From contig DATBHW010000011.1 of NCBI GenBank assembly GCA_036557285.1, positions 1 through 64,000 on the forward strand: a DNA stretch of 64,000 bases. Direction: 5' to 3'. Shown one piece after another: positions 9,171 to 17,124 of the stretch; position 1 is the first letter of the stretch; each line of letters opens with the position of its first letter. The DNA is from Ktedonobacterales bacterium. GTDB taxonomy: Bacteria > Chloroflexota > Ktedonobacteria > Ktedonobacterales > DATBGS01. A program made the position numbers and the translations under genes. Below the pieces are notes generated by a model. That model was not told the origin of the DNA and ran no database searches. It saw only the letters and a program-made list of their open reading frames with translations.

Positions 9171-9773
9171 ATGACGCGCACTTTTATTGCGATTGAACTG
9201 AACGATGCGGCGCGAAGTTACCTGCATCAAGAGATTCAGCGGCTTGCGCGTGTCCTGCCGCGTGTGCGCTGGGTGGACCCGGAGACGCTGCATCTGACGC
9301 TGGCCTTTCTAGGTGATCTGGAGGATGCGCAGCTTGACCAGGCCATCAAAGCGGCAGGAGAGATCGCCCAGGCGGCCAGCCCGTTTACTGTGCGCGTCGG
9401 GTCGCTGGGCATGTTTGGCCCGGCGCAGAACCCGCATGTCATCTGGATAGGGTTGGCTGGCAATCTTCAGCCTTTGCTCGATGTGCAGGCGCGTCTGTCC
9501 GGGCGGCTGGCGAAGGATGGATTCCCCCCGGATGAACGCGGTTACAACCCGCATCTGACTCTGGCGCGTATCAAGACTCCGCTCAACAGTCAGGAACTCC
9601 TTGCCCTGCGACGAGTCATCTCATCGGCCTTGCCCGCCCGCAGCCACCCGAAGCAGACAGATGACCAGATACGCCCGGAAATCCCGGTTGCGCATCTGAG
9701 CGTCATGAAAAGCGATTTGACACGCGCTGGCCCGCACTATACCCGTTTGCGCCTCTGTCCATTTGCCGATTAA
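9171..9773 (+). CDS. thpR: RNA 2',3'-cyclic phosphodiesterase (2H family)
   Basis: 200-residue member of the 2H phosphoesterase family (LigT/ThpR), which opens 2',3'-cyclic phosphate ends of RNA and can act as a 2'-5' RNA ligase in vitro. Both signature HxTx motifs are present: LHLTLAFLG near residue 42 and PHLTLARIK near residue 127. The first residues TRTFIAIEL match the family's N-terminal strand. It starts 7 bases after the ftsH stop with AAGGGA in between, which suggests translational coupling in an ftsH-thpR operon. Confidence 0.92.
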   Translation: MTRTFIAIELNDAARSYLHQEIQRLARVLPRVRWVDPETLHLTLAFLGDLEDAQLDQAIKAAGEIAQAASPFTVRVGSLGMFGPAQNPHVIWIGLAGNLQPLLDVQARLSGRLAKDGFPPDERGYNPHLTLARIKTPLNSQELLALRRVISSALPARSHPKQTDDQIRPEIPVAHLSVMKSDLTRAGPHYTRLRLCPFAD

Positions 9774-9882
9774 GCATCCTCACAAAACCCTGGCCGGCGG
9801 CTCCACTCCAGAGTGGTTGGTGAGGCGTTCTAAGGCTCATCGCACCGCGCTGTTCCTGGCCGCCTCCCAGCTTCAGAGCGTC

Positions 9883-9911
9883 TTGCGCTCTCGATTCTGG
9901 TATGCTATACT
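9883..9911 (+). promoter_or_regulatory. Promoter of the HTH gene
   Basis: TTGCGC (9883-9888), 17-base spacer, TATACT (9906-9911), about 90 bases upstream of the coding start at 10003. Confidence 0.5.
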
Positions 9912-10002
9912 CACAATGACCAGATAGGCTTAAGTGCAGGGAGGCTCAATAAGAGCAAGCACGCGCTGAGGCGCTCACCAAACCAACCGGGGAGGAATGC
10001 GG

Positions 10003-10446
10003 ATGGCGCTCCGTAGTGACGAACTCCATGATAATCTGAAACATCTGAGCGGGTTGCTGACAACGCGCGAAGCGGCAAAGCAACTTCGTATGAGTTACTG
10101 GCATTTTATGCACCTGGTAGAGTCCGAGCGCATTCCGGGGACGCGGATTCTGGATCGCTGGCTTTTTTCACCAACGGACCTGGATGAATACCGCCGCCGC
10201 AAGTATGGCGAACTCGAAGATATGGCGCGATTGGCCCTTGAAAATCCGTTAGTGGAGCTAACCGAAAAACAAGAACACATCTGCCGGTTGCTCCTTGCGA
10301 GCCAGCGCCCGTCAGATATTGCGCGAGAACTTCAGCAATCCCGACAGGCGGTTCATTCTCAGATCGCCCTGATGAAAGAAAAAATTGCCCGCCTTCAGCT
10401 TCCCCGGTCCGCTGCTTCCACCGATGCTCAGGAAGGTCCGCAGTAA
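10003..10446 (+). CDS. Two-part HTH DNA-binding protein
   Basis: 147-residue soluble protein. Residues ~15-65 resemble an excisionase/MerR-like winged helix: LLTTREAAKQLRMSYWHFMH followed by a wing ending RWLFSPTDLDEYRRRKYGE. Residues ~85-125 form a second helix-turn-helix of the sigma-4/LuxR type (LTEKQEHICRLLLASQRPSD then IARELQQSRQAVHSQIALM). Two DNA-binding parts in one small protein suggest a regulator or promoter-architecture factor. Two in-frame ATGs exist (9997 and 10003). GGGGAGG abuts the first, so the second has correct spacing and is chosen. Target unknown. Confidence 0.75.
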   Translation: MALRSDELHDNLKHLSGLLTTREAAKQLRMSYWHFMHLVESERIPGTRILDRWLFSPTDLDEYRRRKYGELEDMARLALENPLVELTEKQEHICRLLLASQRPSDIARELQQSRQAVHSQIALMKEKIARLQLPRSAASTDAQEGPQ

Positions 10447-11107
10447 GACGTTTCCCTAATGGGTATGCGTAGTGGGGGATCACCGCTGCTTCCCCATTCT
10501 CCTTCCTTTCCCGGTTCCCACTGGTCCTGGCTTCTTCCCCGGCTATTTCGTTATTGGCGCCTCGCGCCCTTTTGCGCTGCCGGTTCTTGAGCGGGGCTTC
10601 TGCTTCCTGAGTCTGGTCAGCGAAGGGGCAGAAAAAGAAAACACTCCCCCATCATATATCGCTTGAGGGGCCAAAATATGACAATGCGCCCGCAATTACC
10701 CCCCCATTGGTACTATTCTGAAACGCTTTAGCGGGCAGGGGGCATGACAAAAGCTGGACAGTTTGCTACAATACTATTGTCGGGTTTCCCTTTAACCTCT
10801 CAAGCAGCGATCCTTCTCCACAACAGGATTTTTCCAGGGCTGGATACCAGCATTTGGGCCAAATGGTGGCACGAAACTTGTAAGTCATCCGTGCCTGGAT
10901 GGAGATTTCTGAGCTTCGCGTGGAGAAGCGATCCCTGTCCTATCCAGTCGGTAGCGCCTTGAATCGCGTAGATGCGCCTGGCTGTATCGGCAGGCAGGGA
11001 GGCCGTGAGGGAACGGGGGACGACAGGCGGTTCTATGCGCCTGGCTTGGACCATCCAGCGGAACCAAGAGAGCGCAATTTCAGCTTGGCAATTAAAGGAG
11101 GGTCGCA
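10447..11107. other. 660-base non-coding stretch
   Basis: No convincing gene in any frame. It contains a good promoter at 10744-10772 (listed separately), then about 330 bases of untranslated leader before the KGG gene. The leader is GC-rich with several short inverted repeats. No known riboswitch class is recognised. Confidence 0.45.
10744..10772 (+). promoter_or_regulatory. Promoter upstream of the KGG gene
   Basis: ATGACA (10744-10749), 17-base spacer, TACAAT (10767-10772): 10 of 12 consensus matches. The next gene downstream is the KGG protein at 11108, implying a leader of about 330 bases. Confidence 0.55.
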
Positions 11108-11299
11108 ATGGTGACGGAACGGAAAGGTCGGGGGCGTGGGTTCGCTTCGATGGACCCCGATAAACAGCGCGAGATCGCCAGTAAAGGCGGTCGAGCTGCT
11201 CATGTGCAGGGTACTGCCCATGAGTGGACCAGCGACGAGGCTCGCGCTGCTGGTCGCAAGGGTGGCGCTGCCAGTCGGCGTCGGGTCGTGATGACGTAG
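11108..11299 (+). CDS. KGG-repeat stress protein, 63 aa
   Basis: 63-residue basic protein of the stress-induced KGG (con-10/YciG-like) family. It has the characteristic GF-SMDPDKQREIASKGGRAA repeat, and a second repeat with RAAGRKGGAA. These are small, disordered, hydrophilic proteins associated with desiccation, acid or conidiation stress; the molecular mechanism is unsettled. A strong ribosome site (AAAGGAGG) precedes the ATG. The gene is monocistronic, has a long leader and ends at a two-tier hairpin. Confidence 0.85.
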   Translation: MVTERKGRGRGFASMDPDKQREIASKGGRAAHVQGTAHEWTSDEARAAGRKGGAASRRRVVMT

Positions 11300-11347
11300 C
11301 GTCGGTTGCCCTGCCTTCAGCAGCCTCCTGGTCACATCAGGAGGAAT

Positions 11348-11414
11348 GAAGCCTGGCGGCGTCTGTCCGGTGAGAGGTAAAGTAGCTTCTCACCGGCAAG
11401 CGCCGCCAGGCTTC
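11348..11414. terminator. Bidirectional two-stem terminator
   Basis: Outer stem GAAGCCTGGCGGCG / CGCCGCCAGGCTTC (14 perfect pairs) with an inner stem CCGGTGAGA / TCTCACCGG. It sits between the convergent KGG (plus) and DUF1786 (minus) genes and overlaps the last two bases of the latter's stop codon. Confidence 0.7.
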
Positions 11415-12582
11415 AGTTGTCTAGCACGGCGCTGATGGGAGCGGCAAAATCCGGGCGCTGGTCGGCAAACGCTCGCAGCAGCCCAAAGCAGCCGGCCAGC
11501 ATCATGTCCCCATGTGGCACAGCTTCGTAGGGGCGAAGCCCCGAGCCGCGCAGCATTTCCCGGCGGGGGCCGGTGACGGCCAGGAAAGGAAAGGCGCCAT
11601 TGCGATGGGTGCCACGCAAGAGCGCGCCATGACCGTTGTCGTCGAAGACTTCGGTGTTGGTGAGCGTGCCTGCCACGAGCTTGCGCAGCAGGTCTTCCAG
11701 CCTGGCCTGTTCCAGAAGGCCGGTGTGATGCTCAAACAGACCGGCAATCTGCCCATCGATCAGGTGAAACGCCAGCGTGTGGAAGTTGCCAATATTCACC
11801 AACACTGACTCTGGCTCACGGTTTACCTGGGGGTCATCCAATGTGCCCAGGACCGCTGCCGAGCCGGTATCCATGAGCAGCAGCGGCAGCGACTCGTGCG
11901 CTGCCGCCCCATTTGAGGAGCCAGCCGCCTGGTCGGCGTATCGTTGATAGTCGGCTGCGCTCTGAGCGACTGCCTGAAGACGGGTCAGATCGGCGGGGAG
12001 CGTCTCGCGCAGATAGGCGAAGGCAGCTGGTATGGGGCGGCGCTGGACAGTTTCGGCTATGTAGTTGAAGCGAAAGAGGCGGTCACTGATGCCAGGCGGC
12101 GCGGCGCCGTGATCGAAGACGGCCACAGCCAGCGCGTCAACGGCGGGGTCAATATCGAAAGCCCGCAGGGCAGTGACAATGGCTGCTGCGTCGAAGTCTT
12201 TCAGGTCCAAATGAACGCTCTCAGGCCGCCGGATCAGGGCAGCCGCCTCCTGCTCATCCACAATCTTCACCCCCATCTGTTCGACCATAGCAAGGTCGTC
12301 ATCGAAGGTGCGCGCAGCATCGGCGGTGGCGAACACAGGGAAACCAGCCAGCGCCTGGTCTCGCGCCGCCCAGCCGCAGGGGCCACCGCCCATGGTACGA
12401 CCTGTGAGGACCAGCCTGCTGCCGTGTGCATCGGCGCGTTTGATGCGGTCAGCCATGATGACCGTAGGCGAGGGCATGATAAGCTGGAAGCAGTTTTCAA
12501 TGGTTTTGTCGCTCTCAAAGAGCAGGATGTCTTGGGTGCCGGTGCCTACGTCAACGGCCAGGATGCGTAGGGCTTCGTTCAT
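11413..12582 (-). CDS. DUF1786 family protein
   Basis: 389-residue soluble protein of DUF1786, found in archaea and scattered bacteria and sometimes mis-annotated as a pyruvate formate-lyase activating enzyme. It has no CxxxCxxC radical-SAM motif. The N-terminus ILAVDVGTGTQDILLFE is a phosphate-1 loop of the actin/sugar-kinase (ASKHA) type, and a second Gly/Thr-rich region (LLMDTGSAAVLGTL, about residue 210) could be the phosphate-2 loop. That makes an ATP-dependent kinase- or activator-like role plausible, but this is inference. Monocistronic, and divergent from the next gene. Confidence 0.85.
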   Translation of the reverse strand: MNEALRILAVDVGTGTQDILLFESDKTIENCFQLIMPSPTVIMADRIKRADAHGSRLVLTGRTMGGGPCGWAARDQALAGFPVFATADAARTFDDDLAMVEQMGVKIVDEQEAAALIRRPESVHLDLKDFDAAAIVTALRAFDIDPAVDALAVAVFDHGAAPPGISDRLFRFNYIAETVQRRPIPAAFAYLRETLPADLTRLQAVAQSAADYQRYADQAAGSSNGAAAHESLPLLLMDTGSAAVLGTLDDPQVNREPESVLVNIGNFHTLAFHLIDGQIAGLFEHHTGLLEQARLEDLLRKLVAGTLTNTEVFDDNGHGALLRGTHRNGAFPFLAVTGPRREMLRGSGLRPYEAVPHGDMMLAGCFGLLRAFADQRPDFAAPISAVLDN

Positions 12583-12958
12583 CGGTGGCCTCCAAATGAA
12601 CCAGGGGTGAGAAGGATACGATTAAGTGCGAAAACGTACTCTTTCAACGTGCTGTTTTACCACATGTTCTTTCTCAGTCCTCTTTCTCAGTAATCTACCA
12701 CCAGGCCAGAGAGTGTCAAGCGGCGCTGGCTGCTTTCTGATAGGGTGGGAGGCAGCCACTTATGGCTTGATATGTGGCTGCATCTCAGCATGAGATATAA
12801 TGGTCCTGATCCTGCGGTCTGTGTTTGATGTCAATCGGATGCGGGAAGGGGAGAGACGGGAAGCAGAATGGCGTGAGAACAGCAGAGCGCAGTCTAAGCT
12901 GAAGCGAAAGGAAGGAGGAGCGCGGTCAGCCAATGCGGATTGGCCGCGCGCCACCAGG
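12583..12958. other. Divergent intergenic region with direct repeat
   Basis: Minus-strand promoter candidate for the DUF1786 gene: TTGAAA (12647-12642) and TTAATC (12625-12620), 16-base spacer. A 10-base direct repeat CTTTCTCAGT occurs at 12669-12678 and 12682-12691, just upstream of it. On the plus strand TATAAT lies at 12796-12801. The frame open from 12800 begins inside this -10 element, so those first codons are unlikely to be translated. Confidence 0.4.
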
Positions 12959-13312
12959 ATGGAAGACATCCGCTTTGACCGGCAGTTCCGCACCCCCTAT
13001 TCGGAAAGCTACGCGATTATGCAGGGGAATAGCCGCGTAGGCTCGGTGGACATTCATTTCACTACCACCTCCGTTCATGGGACACTGATTCTGGAACGCG
13101 AATTAGAAGAGTCTGAGATCGCCAAACTGATCGAGCAGATCGATGAGGATCTGGTCTGGTCTGCCGATACGACGCGCGAAGATTTCCTGGTCAGCGTCTA
13201 TGTCGGCAAAGATGTCGGGTTCTACAGCGATGACTATTTCGATGAAGACGATGACGAGGATGATTTCGAGTTGGAGCTAGAGGACGAGGAAACCGGAAAC
13301 GGAAAGCACTAA
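12959..13312 (+). CDS. Hypothetical protein with acidic tail
   Basis: About 117-residue protein starting MEDIRFDRQFRTPYSESYAI. An alpha/beta-like core (residues 1-90) is followed by a strongly acidic Asp/Glu tail (about 92-113), typical of proteins that bind basic partners or are highly soluble. Start choice is uncertain: the frame is open from 12800, with further ATGs at 12839 and 12959. I chose 12959 because the upstream part is low-complexity, basic and overlaps a -10 hexamer, but no good ribosome site precedes it (AAGGAGG lies 40 bases upstream). Convergent with the response regulator, stops 15 bases apart. No family recognised. Confidence 0.6.
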   Translation: MEDIRFDRQFRTPYSESYAIMQGNSRVGSVDIHFTTTSVHGTLILERELEESEIAKLIEQIDEDLVWSADTTREDFLVSVYVGKDVGFYSDDYFDEDDDEDDFELELEDEETGNGKH

Positions 13313-13327
13313 CGGTTGGCGCTGTCT

Positions 13328-14032
13328 TCATTCCTCCAACAGGCCGCGCCGCATCGCATATTTGACCAGTTCGGCGCGGCTATGGAGGTTGAGCTTGTCC
13401 ATGATGTGCGTGCGGTGGGTATCCACCGTTTTCGGGCTGATAAAGAGCCGCTCGGCGATCTGGTTGTTGGTGAGGCCCTCGGCAACGAGCTTCAGAATCT
13501 CGCGCTCACGTTCGGTCAGCCCGCTATAGCTATCTTTCTCTTCCCCAGTGCGGACGCGCTGTAAGTAATCTCCGACCATCATGCTTTGCGCAGAGGGTGA
13601 GAGGTAAAATCGGCCAGACTGTACGGCGCGGATAGCTGTGATGAGTTCGGTGTCGGCGGCTTCTTTGAGGATATAGCCAGCGGCCCCGGCGCGCAAGACT
13701 TGAAACAGATACTCTTCATTTTCGTGCATGGTCAGCACCAGCACGCGCATATCGGGCCGCTGGCGTCGCACCTGGCGCGTGGCCTCGATGCCGTTCATTT
13801 CGGGCATGGTAATGTCCATTAAGATCACGTCAGGCTGGAGGCGATACGCCTCGGCGATGGCCTGGTGGCCGTCGCTGGCTTCGCCCACGACTTCCATGTC
13901 GGGCTGCGCATTCAAGAGCATTTTGAGGCCCTGGCGCAAGATGGTGTGGTCGTCCACCAGCAGCACTCGTATCTTTGCCTCTGCTTCTCTGCTGCCGTCT
14001 CGTCTCAGAGTGAGTTCTTTCTCTGGTAACAT
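13328..14032 (-). CDS. NarL/FixJ-family response regulator
   Basis: 234-residue two-domain regulator. Receiver domain (about 20-140): acidic pair in LLVDDHTILRQG, phospho-acceptor Asp in ILMDITMPEMNG, conserved Thr in LVLTMHEN and Lys in GYILKEA. LuxR-type HTH (about 165-230): LTEREREILKLVAEGLTNNQ, then IAERLFISPKTVDTHRTHIM. It is the partner of the kinase that starts 22 bases upstream on the same strand, so the operon is kinase-regulator. The two inverted repeats at 15379-15419 upstream of the operon are candidate binding sites. Confidence 0.94.
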   Translation of the reverse strand: MLPEKELTLRRDGSREAEAKIRVLLVDDHTILRQGLKMLLNAQPDMEVVGEASDGHQAIAEAYRLQPDVILMDITMPEMNGIEATRQVRRQRPDMRVLVLTMHENEEYLFQVLRAGAAGYILKEAADTELITAIRAVQSGRFYLSPSAQSMMVGDYLQRVRTGEEKDSYSGLTEREREILKLVAEGLTNNQIAERLFISPKTVDTHRTHIMDKLNLHSRAELVKYAMRRGLLEE

Positions 14033-14054
14033 GGCGATTACTTCTCTGCTAGCC

Positions 14055-15218
14055 TCAATCTCTGGTTTCTTGCCCTGAGTTCACTTGCAAGGATGCGCTC
14101 ACCGTATGCTTCGCGCCGTTGAGCAGATGCGCCATCGTATCGGCGCTGTCATCTGTTGCTGCTCTGGTGAGCGGAAGTCTGGCCTCAATGGTCGTTCCTC
14201 CGCCTGGCTCCGTGGTGATAATGAGTGAGCCATCCAACAGCGCCGCGCGCTCGTGCATGCCAGCCAATCCCAGGCCGCGCTCCTGCCAGGGAAGTTTCAA
14301 GATCGTTTGCGCGTCAAAGCCTTGCCCGTTATCGCAAATGGTGGCGCTGACGCTGCCCTGCTCCTCTACGACGCTGATACGCACTCTGGTGGCTTTGGCA
14401 TATTTGGCGGTATTGGTCAGCGCCTCCTGCACAATGCGATAGAGGGACGTTTCAAGCTCAGACGGCAGGCGCTCTTTGAAATTGGTGGCGACAAACTCGA
14501 CCTCGATCTGGCATTTTTGCTGATACTCTTTGATATACCAGCGCAGTGCTGGAAGCAAACCCAGGTCGTCGAGCGCGCTGGGCCGCAGATCGATGCTCAG
14601 ATTGCGGATGGCTCGCAGCGTCTGGTGAACCAGCGAGCGCGTTTCCTCCACCCGCACCCGCGCCTCTGCGCTGGCGAGACCTTCTTCCAGGACTTTCAGG
14701 CTAATGAGCAAAGAGGTGAGTACCTGGCTGGTCTCGTCATGCAGTTCGCGCGCGATGCGTTTGCGCTCTTGCTCCTGGGCTGTCAATATCTGAGTGGCGC
14801 GTGAGCGGGCAGCTTCAGCCAGGGTTTCCAGCATGGTATTGAATGCCTCGGCGAGTTGGTCAGCTTCGGGATCCTGGCCGGTCAGGGGCGCGCGCAGTTC
14901 CGGGCTGCCAGCCTGAATGCGCTGCATGGTTTCGCGGAGTTGGGTGAGCGGGTGAAAGGCGATCTTGAGCAAGACGAAGTTGATAAGCACGCTAATGAGC
15001 CAGCCAGCGGTAATGAAGCCAATCAAAATAGCTGGCCCATTGGGCTGGTGGATACGGGTTGCCAGGTAGGTGCCCAGGGTGGCGCCGACCAGGATAACCA
15101 CGCTATTGGTAATTAACACCTTAAACAGGACAGGGAGCGCCAGCAGGCTCCGGTGGCTGCGCCTGGATTCGGAAGCTGATCGACTCTGGAGGGGCAGCAA
15201 TTTGCTGGGCTGCATCAT
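14055..15218 (-). CDS. NarX/DesK-like sensor histidine kinase
   Basis: 387 residues. Two membrane segments (about 28-50 and 60-85) with almost no extracytoplasmic loop between them, then a HAMP-like linker (about 90-140), a HisKA_3 domain with the acceptor His in RKRIARELHDETSQVLTSLL (about 153-172), and a HATPase_c domain ending GLGLAGMHERAALLDGSL. The tiny external loop argues for sensing within or at the membrane, for example redox, quinone or lipid state, as in DesK. It heads an operon with the NarL-type regulator and is driven by a near-perfect promoter at 15309-15337. Confidence 0.93.
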   Translation of the reverse strand: MMQPSKLLPLQSRSASESRRSHRSLLALPVLFKVLITNSVVILVGATLGTYLATRIHQPNGPAILIGFITAGWLISVLINFVLLKIAFHPLTQLRETMQRIQAGSPELRAPLTGQDPEADQLAEAFNTMLETLAEAARSRATQILTAQEQERKRIARELHDETSQVLTSLLISLKVLEEGLASAEARVRVEETRSLVHQTLRAIRNLSIDLRPSALDDLGLLPALRWYIKEYQQKCQIEVEFVATNFKERLPSELETSLYRIVQEALTNTAKYAKATRVRISVVEEQGSVSATICDNGQGFDAQTILKLPWQERGLGLAGMHERAALLDGSLIITTEPGGGTTIEARLPLTRAATDDSADTMAHLLNGAKHTVSASLQVNSGQETRD

Positions 15219-15308
15219 GCTGATCGCATTTCCAGCGGGTCATGCCCGCAGCTTGATACATGGTTGAGGCGCTTCATAAAAGCATTGCTGGCAACGCTTG
15301 CTGCTTGG

Positions 15309-15337
15309 ATTGTACTATCTGGGGAGGGTGATGTCAA
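15309..15337 (-). promoter_or_regulatory. Promoter of the two-component operon
   Basis: On the minus strand: TTGACA (15337-15332), 17-base spacer, TACAAT (15314-15309), 11 of 12 consensus matches. About 85 bases separate the expected start site from the kinase gene. Confidence 0.7.
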
Positions 15338-15378
15338 ATATCATCCCTGGCCTGCTGACAGCGCCAGAGCGGCGCATC

Positions 15379-15419
15379 TCAGGTGTATACCTGAAGCGAA
15401 AAATCAGGTGTCTACCTGA
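15379..15419. promoter_or_regulatory. Two tandem 7-2-7 inverted repeats (operator candidates)
   Basis: TCAGGTGTATACCTGA (15379-15394) and TCAGGTGTCTACCTGA (15404-15419), 25 bases from start to start, so on nearly the same helix face. Each has heptamer arms TCAGGTG and TACCTGA with a 2-base centre, the geometry used by NarL-type regulators. They lie about 85 and 110 bases upstream of the expected start of the two-component operon, and on the other side face the cytochrome operon. Confidence 0.6.
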
Positions 15420-15540
15420 TGGTTCACGCTTCCAGGTTGGGTACACTCTTCACCAGAGGGAGTAGCTAGCGCGCCAGGCGGTTCAGTTTTTCCGCCCGCC
15501 TGCATGCTGTGCGGCGGGAAGCGCCAGTAGTCCTCCCGCG

Positions 15541-15570
15541 TTGCATCCGCTTCTGGTGGTTTGATATAAT
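15541..15570 (+). promoter_or_regulatory. Candidate cytochrome bc operon promoter
   Basis: TTGCAT (15541-15546), 18-base spacer, perfect TATAAT (15565-15570). About 115 bases of leader precede the GTG at 15691. The -35 is weak, which would fit activator dependence. Confidence 0.5.
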
Positions 15571-15690
15571 ACGCACACAACAAGGAACCCAGCCTTCATC
15601 TGGACACCCAGGGCAGAACGCGGCATGCTGTGAGAATGAATGGGTAGGGGTATCTGGGATAGTCCAGTAATCTTTTACTAAGGAGGCAGC

Positions 15691-16464
15691 GTGAGCGCGA
15701 CGAATCGCAGTCTGCTGGATACGATCTCGACTAAGGTCTTTGAGAGCCAGCTTTGGCGGTCTATTTTCCGTCATGGGTATCCAGATACGCCGCTGAATCA
15801 GTCATTGGTGATGATGGGGAATGTCTTCCTGCATTTACACCCGGTCAAAGTGAGCCGCCAGGCTATGCGGATCACCTATACGTGGTGCCTGGGTGGGCTT
15901 TCCTTCTTCCTCTTTCTGGCACTGACGATCACCGGCGTTTTCTTGATGTTTTATTATGTACCCTCGACGACGGACGCTTACAGAAACATCCAGGAGATCA
16001 ATACTATCGTCAATTTTGGCGCGTTTGTGCGCAATATGCACCGCTGGGCCGCGCACTTGATGGTGATTACCGTGACCCTGCATATGATTCGGGTCTTCTA
16101 TCATGGCGCTTATAAGCCTCCGCGCGAATTCAACTGGGTGGTTGGCGTTTGTCTGTTCTTTTTGACGCTCTTCCTCAGCTTCTCCGGCTACCTGCTCCCC
16201 TGGGATCAGATCGCGTACTGGGCTGTGACGGTGGGTACGAACCTGGCAAACTATGCCCCGTTCATTGGCACCCAGGCACATACCGCGCTGATCGGCGGGG
16301 TGGATGTTGGGCAGAATGGTCTGCTGCGGTTCTATGTGATTCATGTGATTGCGTTCCCGTTGATTGCGGCGATTTTTATGGCAGTTCACTTCTGGCGCAT
16401 CCGCAAAGATGGCGGCGCTGCTGGTCCGCCACCGCCGTCGCGCCGCGAGCCGGAAGAAGTCTAG
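15691..16464 (+). CDS. qcrB: Cytochrome b6-type subunit of a bc complex
   Basis: 257-residue N-terminal-type cytochrome b carrying both b haems of a quinol:cytochrome c/plastocyanin oxidoreductase. Haem ligands: H117 and H131 (14 apart) and H218 and H233 (15 apart; 15 is the b6 spacing). Cys66 in YTWCLGG aligns with the cytochrome b6 Cys that covalently holds the extra haem c(n), so a b6f/menaquinol-type complex is likely. About 50 residues of amphipathic N-terminal extension precede the usual start. Begins with GTG and a strong AAGGAGG. First gene of a five-gene operon. Confidence 0.93.
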   Translation: MSATNRSLLDTISTKVFESQLWRSIFRHGYPDTPLNQSLVMMGNVFLHLHPVKVSRQAMRITYTWCLGGLSFFLFLALTITGVFLMFYYVPSTTDAYRNIQEINTIVNFGAFVRNMHRWAAHLMVITVTLHMIRVFYHGAYKPPREFNWVVGVCLFFLTLFLSFSGYLLPWDQIAYWAVTVGTNLANYAPFIGTQAHTALIGGVDVGQNGLLRFYVIHVIAFPLIAAIFMAVHFWRIRKDGGAAGPPPPSRREPEEV

Positions 16465-16489
16465 CAATTTCTGAGAGAGGATTCGAGAG

Positions 16490-17020
16490 ATGGCAACAGT
16501 CCAAGAGCCACCCATTCAACAGATTCAGCATAAGCGCTATCGCACGCTGGCTGTGGTGAAGCAGGAGGCGGTGACGCGCATCGAGAAGCAGCTCGAAGAC
16601 TCTGTCTTCGTCTGGCCGCATCTGCTGGTGCGCGAGTTTATGGCTGCGGTCTTTATGACGGGCATCCTGACGATTTTGTCCTTGCAAATCAATGCGCCGC
16701 TGCGCGAGCATGCGAACCCGAACTTCACGCCAAATCCGGCCAAGGCTCCGTGGTATTTCCTGGGGCTGCAAGAAATGCTGCACTATTTCCCGCCGACGAT
16801 TGCGGGTGTGTTGATTCCGGGGCTGACCCTGGTGGGTCTGGCGGCGATCCCCTATGTGGATCGCAATCCGAGCCGCGCGTTTGCGGATCGCAAATTGTCC
16901 ATTACCCTGTTTTCCATTTTTGCGGTCTTTTACGCGATGATCACGTTGATGGGGAGCTTCTTCCGAGGCCCTGGCTGGCTGTGGACCTGGCCCTGGCAGG
17001 GACTCTACTTCGATCTCTAG
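16490..17020 (+). CDS. qcrC: Cytochrome bc complex subunit IV
   Basis: 176-residue C-terminal half of cytochrome b, as a separate protein (PetD/QcrC type). It has three membrane segments (about 48-66, 98-117 and 135-157) and the quinol-oxidation-site motif in the form KAPWYFLGLQE, equivalent to PEWY in other complexes; PWYF is the variant of menaquinol-using bc complexes of the Bacillus type. It follows cytochrome b by 25 bases with GAGAGG upstream of its ATG. Together the two genes make a split cytochrome b, the b6f arrangement. Confidence 0.92.
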   Translation: MATVQEPPIQQIQHKRYRTLAVVKQEAVTRIEKQLEDSVFVWPHLLVREFMAAVFMTGILTILSLQINAPLREHANPNFTPNPAKAPWYFLGLQEMLHYFPPTIAGVLIPGLTLVGLAAIPYVDRNPSRAFADRKLSITLFSIFAVFYAMITLMGSFFRGPGWLWTWPWQGLYFDL

Positions 17021-17124
17021 CCTGCGGGGCTGCACGATAGGGCAACTGATTCCTCAAGAGGAAAAGCTGCTGCGTGCTGAAGTCCTGCTCCCTTTCATCT
17101 CAATGAGTGGAGGTCCACGTTTCT

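Noticed and set aside
12800-12958. Upstream extension of the acidic-tail protein
   Set aside because: Its first ATG overlaps a TATAAT element and the extension is low-complexity and basic; kept only as an alternative.
17107-17124. GTG at 17107 as the Rieske start
   Set aside because: It lies inside the GGAGGT ribosome site serving ATG 17125.
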